Assembly: GCA_934615635.1 (NCBI GenBank)
Contig: CAKTTT010000155.1
Coordinates: 1-5,636, forward strand
Reading direction: 5' to 3'
DNA: 5,636 bases
Source: an uncultured Eubacteriales bacterium
GTDB lineage: Bacteria; Bacillota; Clostridia; Oscillospirales; Acutalibacteraceae
The notes under the pieces are model-generated. The model did no database searches, had not been told where the DNA came from, and worked only from the letters and a program-made list of their open reading frames with translations. Below, in pieces: positions 1-5,562 of this stretch (positions within the stretch are counted from its first letter, which is position 1; the number at the start of each line of letters is the position of its first letter). The position numbers were made by a program, and so were the translations under genes.

Positions 1-1510
1 GCTGGGCCCCCTTTTGGCGGATGACAACGGCTATCGGGAGGCGGAACTGCCGTTACTGTGCGACTATGCGGATGAAAAGACCGCCGAAAAAATCCAGGGC
101 TTCGCCCGCAAACGAGCGTTGGCGGAAACCGACCGCGCCGTCTATCAGGCCATGGAGGCCTTTGTCCATAACCTGAACACCATGCATTCCCGCGCCGGCG
201 CTCAGATTCCCTTCAGCTCCATCAACTACGGCATGGACACCACCCCCGAGGGCCGCCTGGTGATCAAAAACGTCCTCCTCGCCACCGAAGCGGGCCTGGG
301 CAACGAGGAAACCCCCATCTTCCCCATCCACATCTTCAAGGTCAAGGAGGGGATCAACTACAATCCCGGGGAGCCCAACTACGACCTGTTCCAGTTAGCC
401 TGCCGCGTCAGCGCCAAGCGTCTCTTCCCCAACTTCTCCTTTATCGACGCCCCCTTTAACCTGCGGTATTATAAGGAAGGCGATCCCAACACCGAATGCG
501 CCTATATGGGCTGCCGCACCCGGGTCATGGCCAACCGCTACGATCCCACCCGGGAGCAGGTGTTCGGCCGGGGCAACCTATCCTTCACTTCGGTCAATCT
601 GCCCCGCATCGCCATTCGCAGCCACGGCAACGTGGATTTCTTCTTCGAAGAGCTGGACAGAAAAATTGATCTGGTCATCGGCCAGCTTCTGGAGCGGTTC
701 GAAATCCAGTGCAAAAAAAGGGTGCGCAATTTTCCCTTCCTGATGGGCCAGGGAATCTGGCTGGATTCGGACAAGCTGGGGCCGGACGACGAGGTGCGGG
801 AGGTCCTCAAGCACGGCACCCTGACCTTGGGCTTCATCGGCCTGGCGGAATGTCTCAAATCCCTGCTGGGCTTCCATCACGGGGAAAGCCGGGAGGCCCA
901 GAACCTGGGCCTGGAAATCGTCGGCTACATGCGTAAGCGGATGGACGAGGCCAGCGAAAAATACGGCCTGAACTTTTCCCTGATCGCCACCCCCGCCGAA
1001 GGGCTGTCCGGCCGGTTCATCCGGATGGATAAAGCCAAATACGGCATCCTCCCCGGCGTCACCGACCGGGAATATTATACCAATTCCTTCCATGTGCCGG
1101 TGTATTACGACATCAGCGCCTTCGATAAGATCGCCATCGAGGCCCCCTATCACGAGCTGACCAACGGCGGTCATATCACCTATGTGGAGCTGGACGGCGA
1201 CCCCTCGGAGAACCTGGAGGCCTTCGAGACGGTGGTCCGGGCCATGAAGGAGGCGGGTGTGGGCTACGGATCGGTCAACCATCCGGTGGATCGGGATCCG
1301 GTCTGCGGCTATACCGGCATCATCGGGGATGTCTGCCCCTCCTGCGGTCGCAGCGAGGAGGACGGAAAGGCTAAATTCGAGCGGATCCGCCGCATCACCG
1401 GCTATCTGGTGGGAACGCTGGATCACTTTAACGACGCCAAGCGCGCGGAGGTCCGGGATCGGGTGAAGCACTCTCTGGGCACCGGAGCGGGCGTGATGGA
1501 AAAAATCTGA
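1..1510 (+). CDS. nrdD: Anaerobic ribonucleoside-triphosphate reductase (class III), 5' end cut by window
   Basis: Glycyl-radical enzyme that reduces ribonucleoside triphosphates to dNTPs without oxygen, in the cytoplasm. The frame is open to the left edge (codon phase starts at base 2), so the TTG at 14 is internal. About 500 residues are visible against a usual length of about 700-780; the missing N-terminus should carry the ATP-cone regulatory domain. Residues counted from base 14: MGCRT at 165-169 holds Cys167, the likely thiyl-radical cysteine, because it lies 296 residues before the glycyl-radical Gly463 in RRITGYL (base 1400), matching the C384-G681 distance of 297 in E. coli NrdD. The C-terminal zinc site has Cys431, Cys441 and Cys444 (CPSC), but Asp428 stands where many relatives have the first Cys. 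Another Cys, 162, lies five residues before Cys167. nrdG follows after 20 bases, so the two are probably co-transcribed. The family call is secure; the reductant (formate or a thioredoxin-like protein) cannot be settled here. Confidence 0.97.
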   Translation, partial: LGPLLADDNGYREAELPLLCDYADEKTAEKIQGFARKRALAETDRAVYQAMEAFVHNLNTMHSRAGAQIPFSSINYGMDTTPEGRLVIKNVLLATEAGLGNEETPIFPIHIFKVKEGINYNPGEPNYDLFQLACRVSAKRLFPNFSFIDAPFNLRYYKEGDPNTECAYMGCRTRVMANRYDPTREQVFGRGNLSFTSVNLPRIAIRSHGNVDFFFEELDRKIDLVIGQLLERFEIQCKKRVRNFPFLMGQGIWLDSDKLGPDDEVREVLKHGTLTLGFIGLAECLKSLLGFHHGESREAQNLGLEIVGYMRKRMDEASEKYGLNFSLIATPAEGLSGRFIRMDKAKYGILPGVTDREYYTNSFHVPVYYDISAFDKIAIEAPYHELTNGGHITYVELDGDPSENLEAFETVVRAMKEAGVGYGSVNHPVDRDPVCGYTGIIGDVCPSCGRSEEDGKAKFERIRRITGYLVGTLDHFNDAKRAEVRDRVKHSLGTGAGVMEKI

Positions 1511-1530
1511 GAGAAAGGGACGCGCCGTTC

Positions 1531-2037
1531 ATGTCACAGCTTCAACTGGCAGGCGTCATCCGGGAATCCATCGTGGACGGCCCCGGCATCCGCTTCGTCG
1601 TGTTCACCCAGGGTTGCCCCCACCGCTGTCCCGGCTGCCACAATCCGGCCACCCATGATCCTGCCGGCGGCTATGCCGGAGATACGGAGACCCTGCTGCG
1701 GGAATTCCGCAAAAACCCGCTGCTGGCGGGCGTCACCCTCTCCGGCGGGGAGCCCTTTCTTCAGGCCGCTCCCTTGGCGGGGCTGGCCCGTGAGATTCAC
1801 GCCCTGGGCAAAAGCGTCGTCACCTACACCGGCTATACCATCGAACAACTGCTTGCCGGCCTGGAGGGACACCCCGGCTGGGAGGAACTGCTTCGGCAAA
1901 CCGATATCCTCATCGACGGCCCCTTTCTCGAGGCGCAAAAATCCTTGAATCTCCGCTTTCGCGGCTCCCGCAACCAGCGGGCCATCGATCCCGCCGCCTC
2001 CCTTCGGGAAGGGCGGGCGGTGGAAGTCGTCTTGTAA
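1531..2037 (+). CDS. nrdG: Anaerobic ribonucleotide reductase activating protein (radical SAM)
   Basis: NrdG uses a [4Fe-4S] cluster and S-adenosylmethionine to make a 5'-deoxyadenosyl radical that abstracts hydrogen from the C-terminal glycine of NrdD. The 168-residue protein is of normal length for the family. The radical-SAM cluster motif CxxxCxxC is Cys29-Cys33-Cys36 (CPHRCPGC), preceded by the family's DGPGIR (16-21) and FTQGC. SGGEP at 71-75 is the SAM-binding GGE motif. The segment DILIDGPFLE (125-134) and RGSRNQR (144-150) near the C-terminus are typical of NrdG and separate it from pyruvate formate-lyase activase, which is longer. The ATG at 1531 has a purine-rich ribosome-binding site, AGAAAGGGA (1512-1520), 10 bases upstream, in the 20-base gap after the nrdD stop. 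It is probably translated from the nrdDG message and is followed by a hairpin terminator. Confidence 0.96.
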   Translation: MSQLQLAGVIRESIVDGPGIRFVVFTQGCPHRCPGCHNPATHDPAGGYAGDTETLLREFRKNPLLAGVTLSGGEPFLQAAPLAGLAREIHALGKSVVTYTGYTIEQLLAGLEGHPGWEELLRQTDILIDGPFLEAQKSLNLRFRGSRNQRAIDPAASLREGRAVEVVL

Positions 2038-2136
2038 AACCGCGCAGAAACCGGTTATCCTCATGCGGTTCCGTGAACTGTCCACTCCCTCCAGACCGGC
2101 GGCAACTATCCCCCGGCATAGCCCAGGGGTTCCTAC

Positions 2137-2178
2137 AAGAAAGATCCCCAGGTTTTTGAAAACCTGAGGATCTTTCTT
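2137..2178. terminator. Bidirectional rho-independent terminator between nrdG and the lipoprotein gene
   Basis: Two 20-base arms, 2137-2156 and 2159-2178, are complementary except for one C/A mismatch (2148/2167), with the tip at the T-G of 2157-2158. The stem core is GATCC/CAGG pairing with CCTG/GGATC. On the + strand the stem ends in TCTTTCTTT and continues into a T-rich run (2179-2191), suiting termination of nrdDG. On the - strand it begins 12 bases after the lipoprotein stop codon, and its arms again end in a T-rich stretch. The position between two convergent genes fits a shared terminator. Confidence 0.85.
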
Positions 2179-2190
2179 TACTCTATTCTT

Positions 2191-2739
2191 TTACGACTCA
2201 TCATCCGGAGGAATATAGTTCTTGATATTCATGTTTATGCCTGGCGTATTTTTACCATCCCCACGATAAGCAAACAGGGGATCTGTATCATCCTCCATTT
2301 TGATGACGTATAATGACCGGATCCCCACATTATCGGGATTGGCGATATCAATGGTGACGTCCTGCATGGCAAAGCGATATGTCCGCTCACTTGTTTTAAC
2401 ATCGTAAGTGGAGTAAAATTCCTTCAGCCTATAGCCATCTTCTCTCGTTTCTTCAACCCCAGGTCCTCCCCAATTATTATACGATACAAAATCGCCTTCA
2501 TAATAATCGAACAAGGACTTCATACCATCATTAAAATTCTTCGCATCCGCGATAGCACTTTTAGAAAACAGGGCTTTCAATGCGCTTTCATCCTTACTTT
2601 GCAGCGCCTCCAACACCTTTTCCATTCGCGCATTGGCTATTTGGTTATCACTGTCAAACAGTCCTCCCCCTCCTAACGAACATGCACTCATAGATATTGT
2701 CGCTAAAGTCATCAGCAATGCCATCCATTTCCTTTTCAT
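2191..2739 (-). CDS. Putative secreted lipoprotein, DUF5104-like
   Basis: A 182-residue protein with a lipoprotein signal: basic start MKRKW, a hydrophobic run at 6-17, and a lipobox ending MSAC with Cys20 as the lipidated residue. A Gly-rich linker (SLGGGG, 21-26) follows, then a soluble domain, so the mature protein should be anchored on the outer face of the cytoplasmic membrane. Residues 38-60 form a helix of the type '...VLEALQSKDESALKALFS', and 135-145 read NPDNVGIRSLY. From memory this pattern resembles DUF5104, a small NTF2-like lipoprotein domain of unknown function in Firmicutes; no profile search could be run. The ATG at 2739 has a strong AGGAGGG ribosome-binding site (about 2746-2752) 5 bases upstream. 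Sampled stretches of the gene are about 37-43% GC, against 55-70% in nrdG and dinB, which suggests later acquisition. It appears monocistronic. No biochemical role can be assigned. Confidence 0.85.
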   Translation of the reverse strand: MKRKWMALLMTLATISMSACSLGGGGLFDSDNQIANARMEKVLEALQSKDESALKALFSKSAIADAKNFNDGMKSLFDYYEGDFVSYNNWGGPGVEETREDGYRLKEFYSTYDVKTSERTYRFAMQDVTIDIANPDNVGIRSLYVIKMEDDTDPLFAYRGDGKNTPGINMNIKNYIPPDDES

Positions 2740-2783
2740 GGATACCCTCCTACGGTCAAAATGTATACGTTGCCGTTAATTTT

Positions 2784-2801
2784 CTGGAGTTAAAGCTCCA
2801 G
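2784..2801. repeat. Small inverted repeat in the lipoprotein gene leader
   Basis: CTGGAG (2784-2789) and CTCCAG (2796-2801) form a perfect 6-bp dyad around a 6-base loop, about 45-60 bases upstream of the lipoprotein start codon. It could be an operator or a leader hairpin in the mRNA. No T-run follows, so it is not a terminator. The function is unknown. Confidence 0.4.
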
Positions 2802-2905
2802 CCTGCCGGGCGGCTTTTGCGAAATGCATGAAACATTCCCGAACTGTTCAATCTCACCGTGAAAGTGGCCGTTAGATCTGATGCTAAGTATGTATGTGAT
2901 ATAAA

Positions 2906-2919
2906 TTAACATTCGTTAA
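2906..2919. repeat. TTAAC-N4-GTTAA dyad, operator-like
   Basis: TTAAC (2906-2910) and GTTAA (2915-2919) form a perfect 5-bp inverted repeat separated by four bases. It sits directly after a TATAAA hexamer (2900-2905) and shares two bases with the left arm of the terminator at 2918. The size and symmetry resemble a binding site for a dimeric regulator, but no regulator is encoded nearby, and an AT-rich dyad of this size can arise by chance. Confidence 0.3.
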
Positions 2920-2958
2920 CCACCACATTCTTTCCCTATAGGTGATGTGGTGGTTTTT
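2918..2958 (+). terminator. Rightward rho-independent terminator without an obvious gene
   Basis: AACCACCACAT (2918-2928) and ATGTGGTGGTT (2945-2955) make a perfect 11-bp stem around a 16-base loop, followed by a T-run (2954-2958) and TATATT. The T-run is on the + strand side only. Read leftward, the stem is followed by AACGAATG, so it is a poor terminator for the phosphoesterase gene. No + strand gene lies between the terminator at 2178 and this one, so the transcript it ends is unknown. Confidence 0.7.
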
Positions 2959-3036
2959 ATATTGAAGTATCAAGGTCATATTGATGACAAGCCCTGTATC
3001 CACCTACCAAAGCGGTTCGCAAGGATGGCCGATACC

Positions 3037-3082
3037 TGTCCCCGCCGTCCTGCCTTTGCTAGGACGATCACGGCAGCGGACA
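3037..3082. repeat. GC-rich nested hairpin downstream of the phosphoesterase gene
   Basis: Three nested complementary blocks are visible: TGTCC (3037-3041) with GGACA (3078-3082), GCC (3044-3046) with GGC (3072-3074), and GTCCT (3047-3051) with AGGAC (3061-3065). A second short hairpin, CCCGC-CCT-GCGGG (3091-3103), lies beside it. On the - strand these would form in the 3' end of the phosphoesterase mRNA, 13 or more bases past the stop codon. There is no T-run, so this is not a standard intrinsic terminator; it may stabilise the RNA 3' end or be a copy of a dispersed intergenic repeat. Confidence 0.45.
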
Positions 3083-3116
3083 GCGGCTTTCCCGCCCTGC
3101 GGGCCCACCGGAATCT

Positions 3117-3965
3117 CTACCTCGCCGCATCGCCGGCCGTTTCCTTCAGCCCCAGCACCGCTACCAGCGGATAGTGATCCGAAGGGTACCGTCCCTCGCT
3201 GCTGCTGGTGTCGAGATACACCTCCTCCACCACGAATTCATCGGTGACAAAAATATAATCGATGGGCTCCCCCTTCATCCGTCCCTTGAAACCATGGTAG
3301 GTGTTGCGAATCTCCCGTCCCGCGCCGCCGGCATATATGCTGCTCAGATGAATATCGGGGTAGTCGTGGAGATTTTCCGTCAGAATCCGGATGGGCTTGC
3401 TCTCGGGATGGGCGTTGAGATCCCCCATGAGGATGGTGGGCAGCTTTTCCTTCTGATTCATTTTATGCATGTATTCCAGAATGATTTTAACGCCTAGGGT
3501 GCGGGCCGGCCCGCACACGTGATCGAAATGGGTGTTGAATACCCGGATCTTCCGGGATAGCTTGCGGGAATACGCCTCGCAGACGGTGCAGATCCGGGGA
3601 AACATGGCGAAATATGCGCGGCTGCCGCTTTTTTCTGGATGCTTGGACAGCCAAAAGGTTTCATTGTAAACCAGATCCAGATCGGTGTTGCGCAGCAGGA
3701 TCGCCGCGTGCTCGTTGTCCATCCTTTTTGTCCGTCCCAGCCCGAACACGCTGTAATCCTGCAGCCGGCGCTGGATGTCCGCTTTCATGGAGGGCAGCAT
3801 CTCCTGCACCCCCACCACTGCCGCACCGGATTCCTGTATCATACGGGCCACCAGTTCTCTGCGATATTCCCAGCGGTGAACGCCCGCAAAAAGGGAATCC
3901 CGTTTAAGATTGAAGGACACCACCTTGATCGCCGGTCCCATTACCGTTGCCATTGCCATCGTCAC
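3117..3965 (-). CDS. Endonuclease/exonuclease/phosphatase (EEP) family protein
   Basis: A 282-residue metal-dependent phosphoesterase of the DNase I/ExoIII/sphingomyelinase fold. The full motif set is present in order: SFNLKR with Asn19; VGVQEML with Glu55 (Mg2+ ligand); NTHFDH with His146; GDLNAHPES with Asp182 and Asn184; PIDYIFV with Asp236; and PSDHYPLVA with the catalytic pair Asp263-His264. The GLGR, FWLSKHPE and NTHFDHV...AR segments resemble the uncharacterised EEP-1 subgroup. There is no signal peptide or membrane segment, so it is probably cytoplasmic. The substrate (nucleic acid, phospholipid head group or other phosphodiester) cannot be told from sequence. GTG at 3965 is the longest start; ATG at 3959 is almost equally good, and the ATG at 3941 lies closest to the conserved domain but lacks a ribosome-binding site. 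The gene has its own promoter and is divergent from dinB; whether the two are functionally linked is unknown. Confidence 0.93.
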   Translation of the reverse strand: MTMAMATVMGPAIKVVSFNLKRDSLFAGVHRWEYRRELVARMIQESGAAVVGVQEMLPSMKADIQRRLQDYSVFGLGRTKRMDNEHAAILLRNTDLDLVYNETFWLSKHPEKSGSRAYFAMFPRICTVCEAYSRKLSRKIRVFNTHFDHVCGPARTLGVKIILEYMHKMNQKEKLPTILMGDLNAHPESKPIRILTENLHDYPDIHLSSIYAGGAGREIRNTYHGFKGRMKGEPIDYIFVTDEFVVEEVYLDTSSSEGRYPSDHYPLVAVLGLKETAGDAAR

Positions 3966-3976
3966 GCCCTTTTCCT
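3966..3976 (-). promoter_or_regulatory. Ribosome-binding site serving two alternative EEP gene starts
   Basis: Read on the - strand, AGGAAAAGGGC abuts the GTG codon at 3965. AGGA (3973-3976) is 7 bases from the GTG, while AAAAGGG (3967-3973) is 7 bases from the in-frame ATG at 3959. Either start is supported, and the protein differs by only two residues. Confidence 0.6.
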
Positions 3977-3996
3977 GCGTTAGTTCTATTACTTCT

Positions 3997-4024
3997 ATTG
4001 TATCCCATCCCGCTCACAAGTCAA
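3997..4024 (-). promoter_or_regulatory. Sigma-A-type promoter for the EEP gene
   Basis: On the - strand, TTGACT (4019-4024) is a five-of-six match to the -35 consensus and TACAAT (3997-4002) is a five-of-six match to the -10, separated by 16 bases. Transcription should start near 3990, giving a leader of about 25 bases that includes the ribosome-binding site. Confidence 0.75.
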
Positions 4025-4114
4025 CATACAGCTCCTTTCAAAATTCGTAAGAAATTATGAAGCCCCGCCCAATATTTTCCTTTACCTGCGTTCGCAAACC
4101 GTTCTTCCCCTCCC

Positions 4115-4143
4115 TTTACTTTTTCTTCTAAAATGGATAAACT
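4115..4143 (+). promoter_or_regulatory. Possible weak promoter for dinB
   Basis: TTTACT (4115-4120) and TAAACT (4138-4143) each match four of six consensus bases and are exactly 17 bases apart. The predicted start near 4150 would leave a very short leader holding the ribosome-binding site AGAGGGG (4154-4160). Another -10-like hexamer, TAAAAT (4129-4134), overlaps but lacks a good -35. Just upstream, CGTTC occurs twice at an 11-base spacing (4089-4093 and 4100-4104). I see no inverted LexA-type site (GAAC-N4-GTTC), so SOS control is not supported here. Confidence 0.35.
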
Positions 4144-4166
4144 AAGGATAGAAAGAGGGGAAATCC

Positions 4167-5429
4167 ATGGAACGGACCATTCTGCACTGCGACTGCAACG
4201 GCTTCTATGCTTCGGTTGAGTGCGTGCATAACCCCCGGCTTAAGGAGGTTCCCATGGCCGTCTGCGGCAATCCAGAAAACCGCCGGGGAATCATTCTGGC
4301 CAAAAACGAGCTTGCCAAGCGCCGCGGGGTGCTCACGGCGGAAACCGTCTGGCAGGCGAAGAAAAAATGTCCCGATCTGGTGTTGATACCGCCTCACCGG
4401 GAGGAATACCTGCGGTATTCCCGCCGGGTCAACGCCATCTACGCCCAGTTTACCGATCAGGTGGAGCCTTTTGGCATCGACGAATCCTGGCTGGATGTCA
4501 CCGGCAGCTTGGGATTGTTCGGCAGCGGTAAAGAGATCGCCGATCAGCTTCGCCGCCGTGTCCGGGAAGAGCTTGGCCTCACTATTTCCGTCGGCGTATC
4601 CTATAATAAAATTTACGCCAAGCTGGGCAGCGACTACCGCAAACCGGACGCCACCACGGTCATCGACTCCGCCAACTATCGGGAAATCGTCTTTCCCCTG
4701 CCTGTCACCGATCTGCTTTTTGTGGGACAATCGGCCGCAGCCCTTCTCCTGGGAATGCGTATCCGCACCATCGGCGATCTGGCCGCAGCCGACCGCTCGC
4801 TGCTGGTCGCCCGGATGGGGAAAATCGGCGGTATGCTCCACGACTATGCCGCCGGCCTGGACGACAGCCCCGTGCGCCGGACATCGGAGGTGCGGGAAAT
4901 TAAGTCCGTGGGCAACGGTCTCACTTTCAGCCGCAATCTGGAGGGCTGGGAGGACATCCGTCTTGGTCTCACCATCCTGGCGGACGAGGTGGCCACCCGA
5001 TTGCGCCGTCAGGGCCTTTTGAGCCGTACCGTCCAGCTCACCATCAAGGATCCCGCTCTCAAGACCATCACACGCCAGCGGCCTCTTCCCCGTCCCACCA
5101 ATCTGGCGCGCGAGCTTGTGGACGCCTGTCTTTCCATGATGCAGGCCTGCTGGAATGAGCATTCCCCCGTGCGTATGTTGACGATAACCGCCCAACAACT
5201 CACCGAGGAGGAAGGCGGAGAGCAGCTCAGCTTTTTCGAGCCGGAGGCCGCTATCCAGCATGAAAAGCGGGCCCGGCTGGAGCAGACGGTGGACGCCATA
5301 CGGGACAAATTCGGCCGCGGCGCCATCCAGCCCGGCTCGGTCATCGGCAACGACATCGGCGTGGACGTAGGCGGCATAGAGGATATGGAGCAGGGTGACG
5401 AGGACAAGGGTGGCCTGTCCCCTTTCTGA
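4167..5429 (+). CDS. dinB: DNA polymerase IV (Y-family translesion polymerase)
   Basis: A low-fidelity, template-directed DNA polymerase that extends past damaged bases. The 420-residue protein is full length for the family. Palm motif 1 is HCDCNGFYASVE (7-18) with catalytic Asp9 and Tyr14 at the steric-gate position that excludes ribonucleotides. Motif 2 is GIDESWLDVT (103-112) with catalytic Asp105 and Glu106. SVGVSYNK (141-148) followed by KLGSDYRKPDATT (152-164) is the usual palm/fingers signature. The thumb helix-hairpin-helix covers about 178-230 (FVGQS, IRTIGDLA), and the little-finger domain about 240-345. QLSFF (353-357) is a good beta-clamp binding motif, placed about 63 residues before the end and followed by a helix (EKRARLEQTVDAIRDKFG) and an acidic Gly-rich tail. 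The ATG at 4167 has AGAGGGG six bases upstream. The DCN in place of the common DxD is a clostridial-type variant, not a loss of the essential Asp. Confidence 0.95.
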   Translation: MERTILHCDCNGFYASVECVHNPRLKEVPMAVCGNPENRRGIILAKNELAKRRGVLTAETVWQAKKKCPDLVLIPPHREEYLRYSRRVNAIYAQFTDQVEPFGIDESWLDVTGSLGLFGSGKEIADQLRRRVREELGLTISVGVSYNKIYAKLGSDYRKPDATTVIDSANYREIVFPLPVTDLLFVGQSAAALLLGMRIRTIGDLAAADRSLLVARMGKIGGMLHDYAAGLDDSPVRRTSEVREIKSVGNGLTFSRNLEGWEDIRLGLTILADEVATRLRRQGLLSRTVQLTIKDPALKTITRQRPLPRPTNLARELVDACLSMMQACWNEHSPVRMLTITAQQLTEEEGGEQLSFFEPEAAIQHEKRARLEQTVDAIRDKFGRGAIQPGSVIGNDIGVDVGGIEDMEQGDEDKGGLSPF

Positions 5430-5443
5430 CGGCAGACCGCCGT
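5429..5443 (+). repeat. Short hairpin overlapping the dinB stop
   Basis: ACGGC (5429-5433) and GCCGT (5439-5443) form a perfect 5-bp stem with a 5-base loop, starting on the last base of the dinB stop codon. It is followed by GGAAAAG rather than a T-run, so it is at best a weak or factor-dependent end of the dinB transcript. No clear intrinsic terminator separates dinB from the tRNA gene. Confidence 0.3.
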
Positions 5444-5499
5444 GGAAAAGCGCGTGAAAAAAACAGCGAAAAAAGATAGGGGAATCCTGCAGAATACGC

Positions 5500-5528
5500 T
5501 TGACAAAGCGGGACGACCCTTGTATAAT
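5500..5528 (+). promoter_or_regulatory. Perfect-consensus promoter for tRNA-Asp
   Basis: TTGACA (5500-5505) and TATAAT (5523-5528) match both sigma-A hexamers exactly with the ideal 17-base spacer. The start should fall near 5535, about 28 bases before the mature tRNA. Two A-tracts upstream (5455-5461 and 5469-5474) lie about 60-80 bases before that start, slightly further out than a classical UP element. Such strength suits a stable-RNA gene. Confidence 0.92.
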
Positions 5529-5562
5529 ATACTCCGTTGCTGCTGCAATCGCGGCGGCATAT

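Larger units (their letters stand above)
2740..3116. other. 377-base gene-free region with several inverted repeats
   Basis: This lies upstream of the lipoprotein gene and downstream of the phosphoesterase gene, both on the - strand. No convincing coding frame is present. An open frame rightward from 2947 lacks a ribosome-binding site and runs into the 3' end of the phosphoesterase gene on the opposite strand. The left part (2740-2990) is AT-rich, like the lipoprotein gene, and should contain that gene's promoter; a TATACA -10-like hexamer (- strand, 2762-2767) exists but has no matching -35. The right part (about 3000-3116) turns sharply GC-rich and is highly folded. The individual repeats are listed separately. 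Confidence 0.6.

Noticed and set aside
578..1471. Long open frame on the - strand opposite nrdD (297 codons)
   Set aside because: It lies wholly within nrdD, which has clear family motifs; the protein is low-complexity Gly/Ala/His-rich with no recognisable domain, as expected from the mirror frame of a GC-rich gene.
1534..2085. Open frame on the - strand opposite nrdG (183 codons)
   Set aside because: It shadows nrdG, which carries the complete CxxxCxxC and GGEP motifs on the + strand; no family resemblance is seen in the reverse frame.
2811..2818. GGC-rich hairpin followed by TTTT as a second + strand terminator
   Set aside because: Only a 3-4 bp stem can form, and the T-run is four bases, too weak to call.
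2841..2849. GAACTGTTC as a LexA/SOS box
   Set aside because: The half sites match GAAC/GTTC, but the spacer is one base; the Gram-positive LexA site needs four.
2740..2950. Riboswitch in the lipoprotein leader
   Set aside because: I compared it by eye with the remembered cores of T-box, fluoride, c-di-GMP-I, THF and guanidine elements and found no match.
2947..3174. 75-codon + strand frame starting at the terminator
   Set aside because: It begins inside the terminator stem, has no ribosome-binding site, and runs into the 3' end of the well-supported EEP gene on the opposite strand.
3999..4031. Ten-codon leader peptide on the - strand with a good AAAGGAG site
   Set aside because: It overlaps the -35 and -10 of the EEP promoter, so that promoter would not transcribe it; it is most likely chance.
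4128..5261. Long open frame on the - strand opposite dinB (377 codons)
   Set aside because: It is the antisense shadow of dinB, with no recognisable motifs and a composition dominated by the complement of dinB codons.
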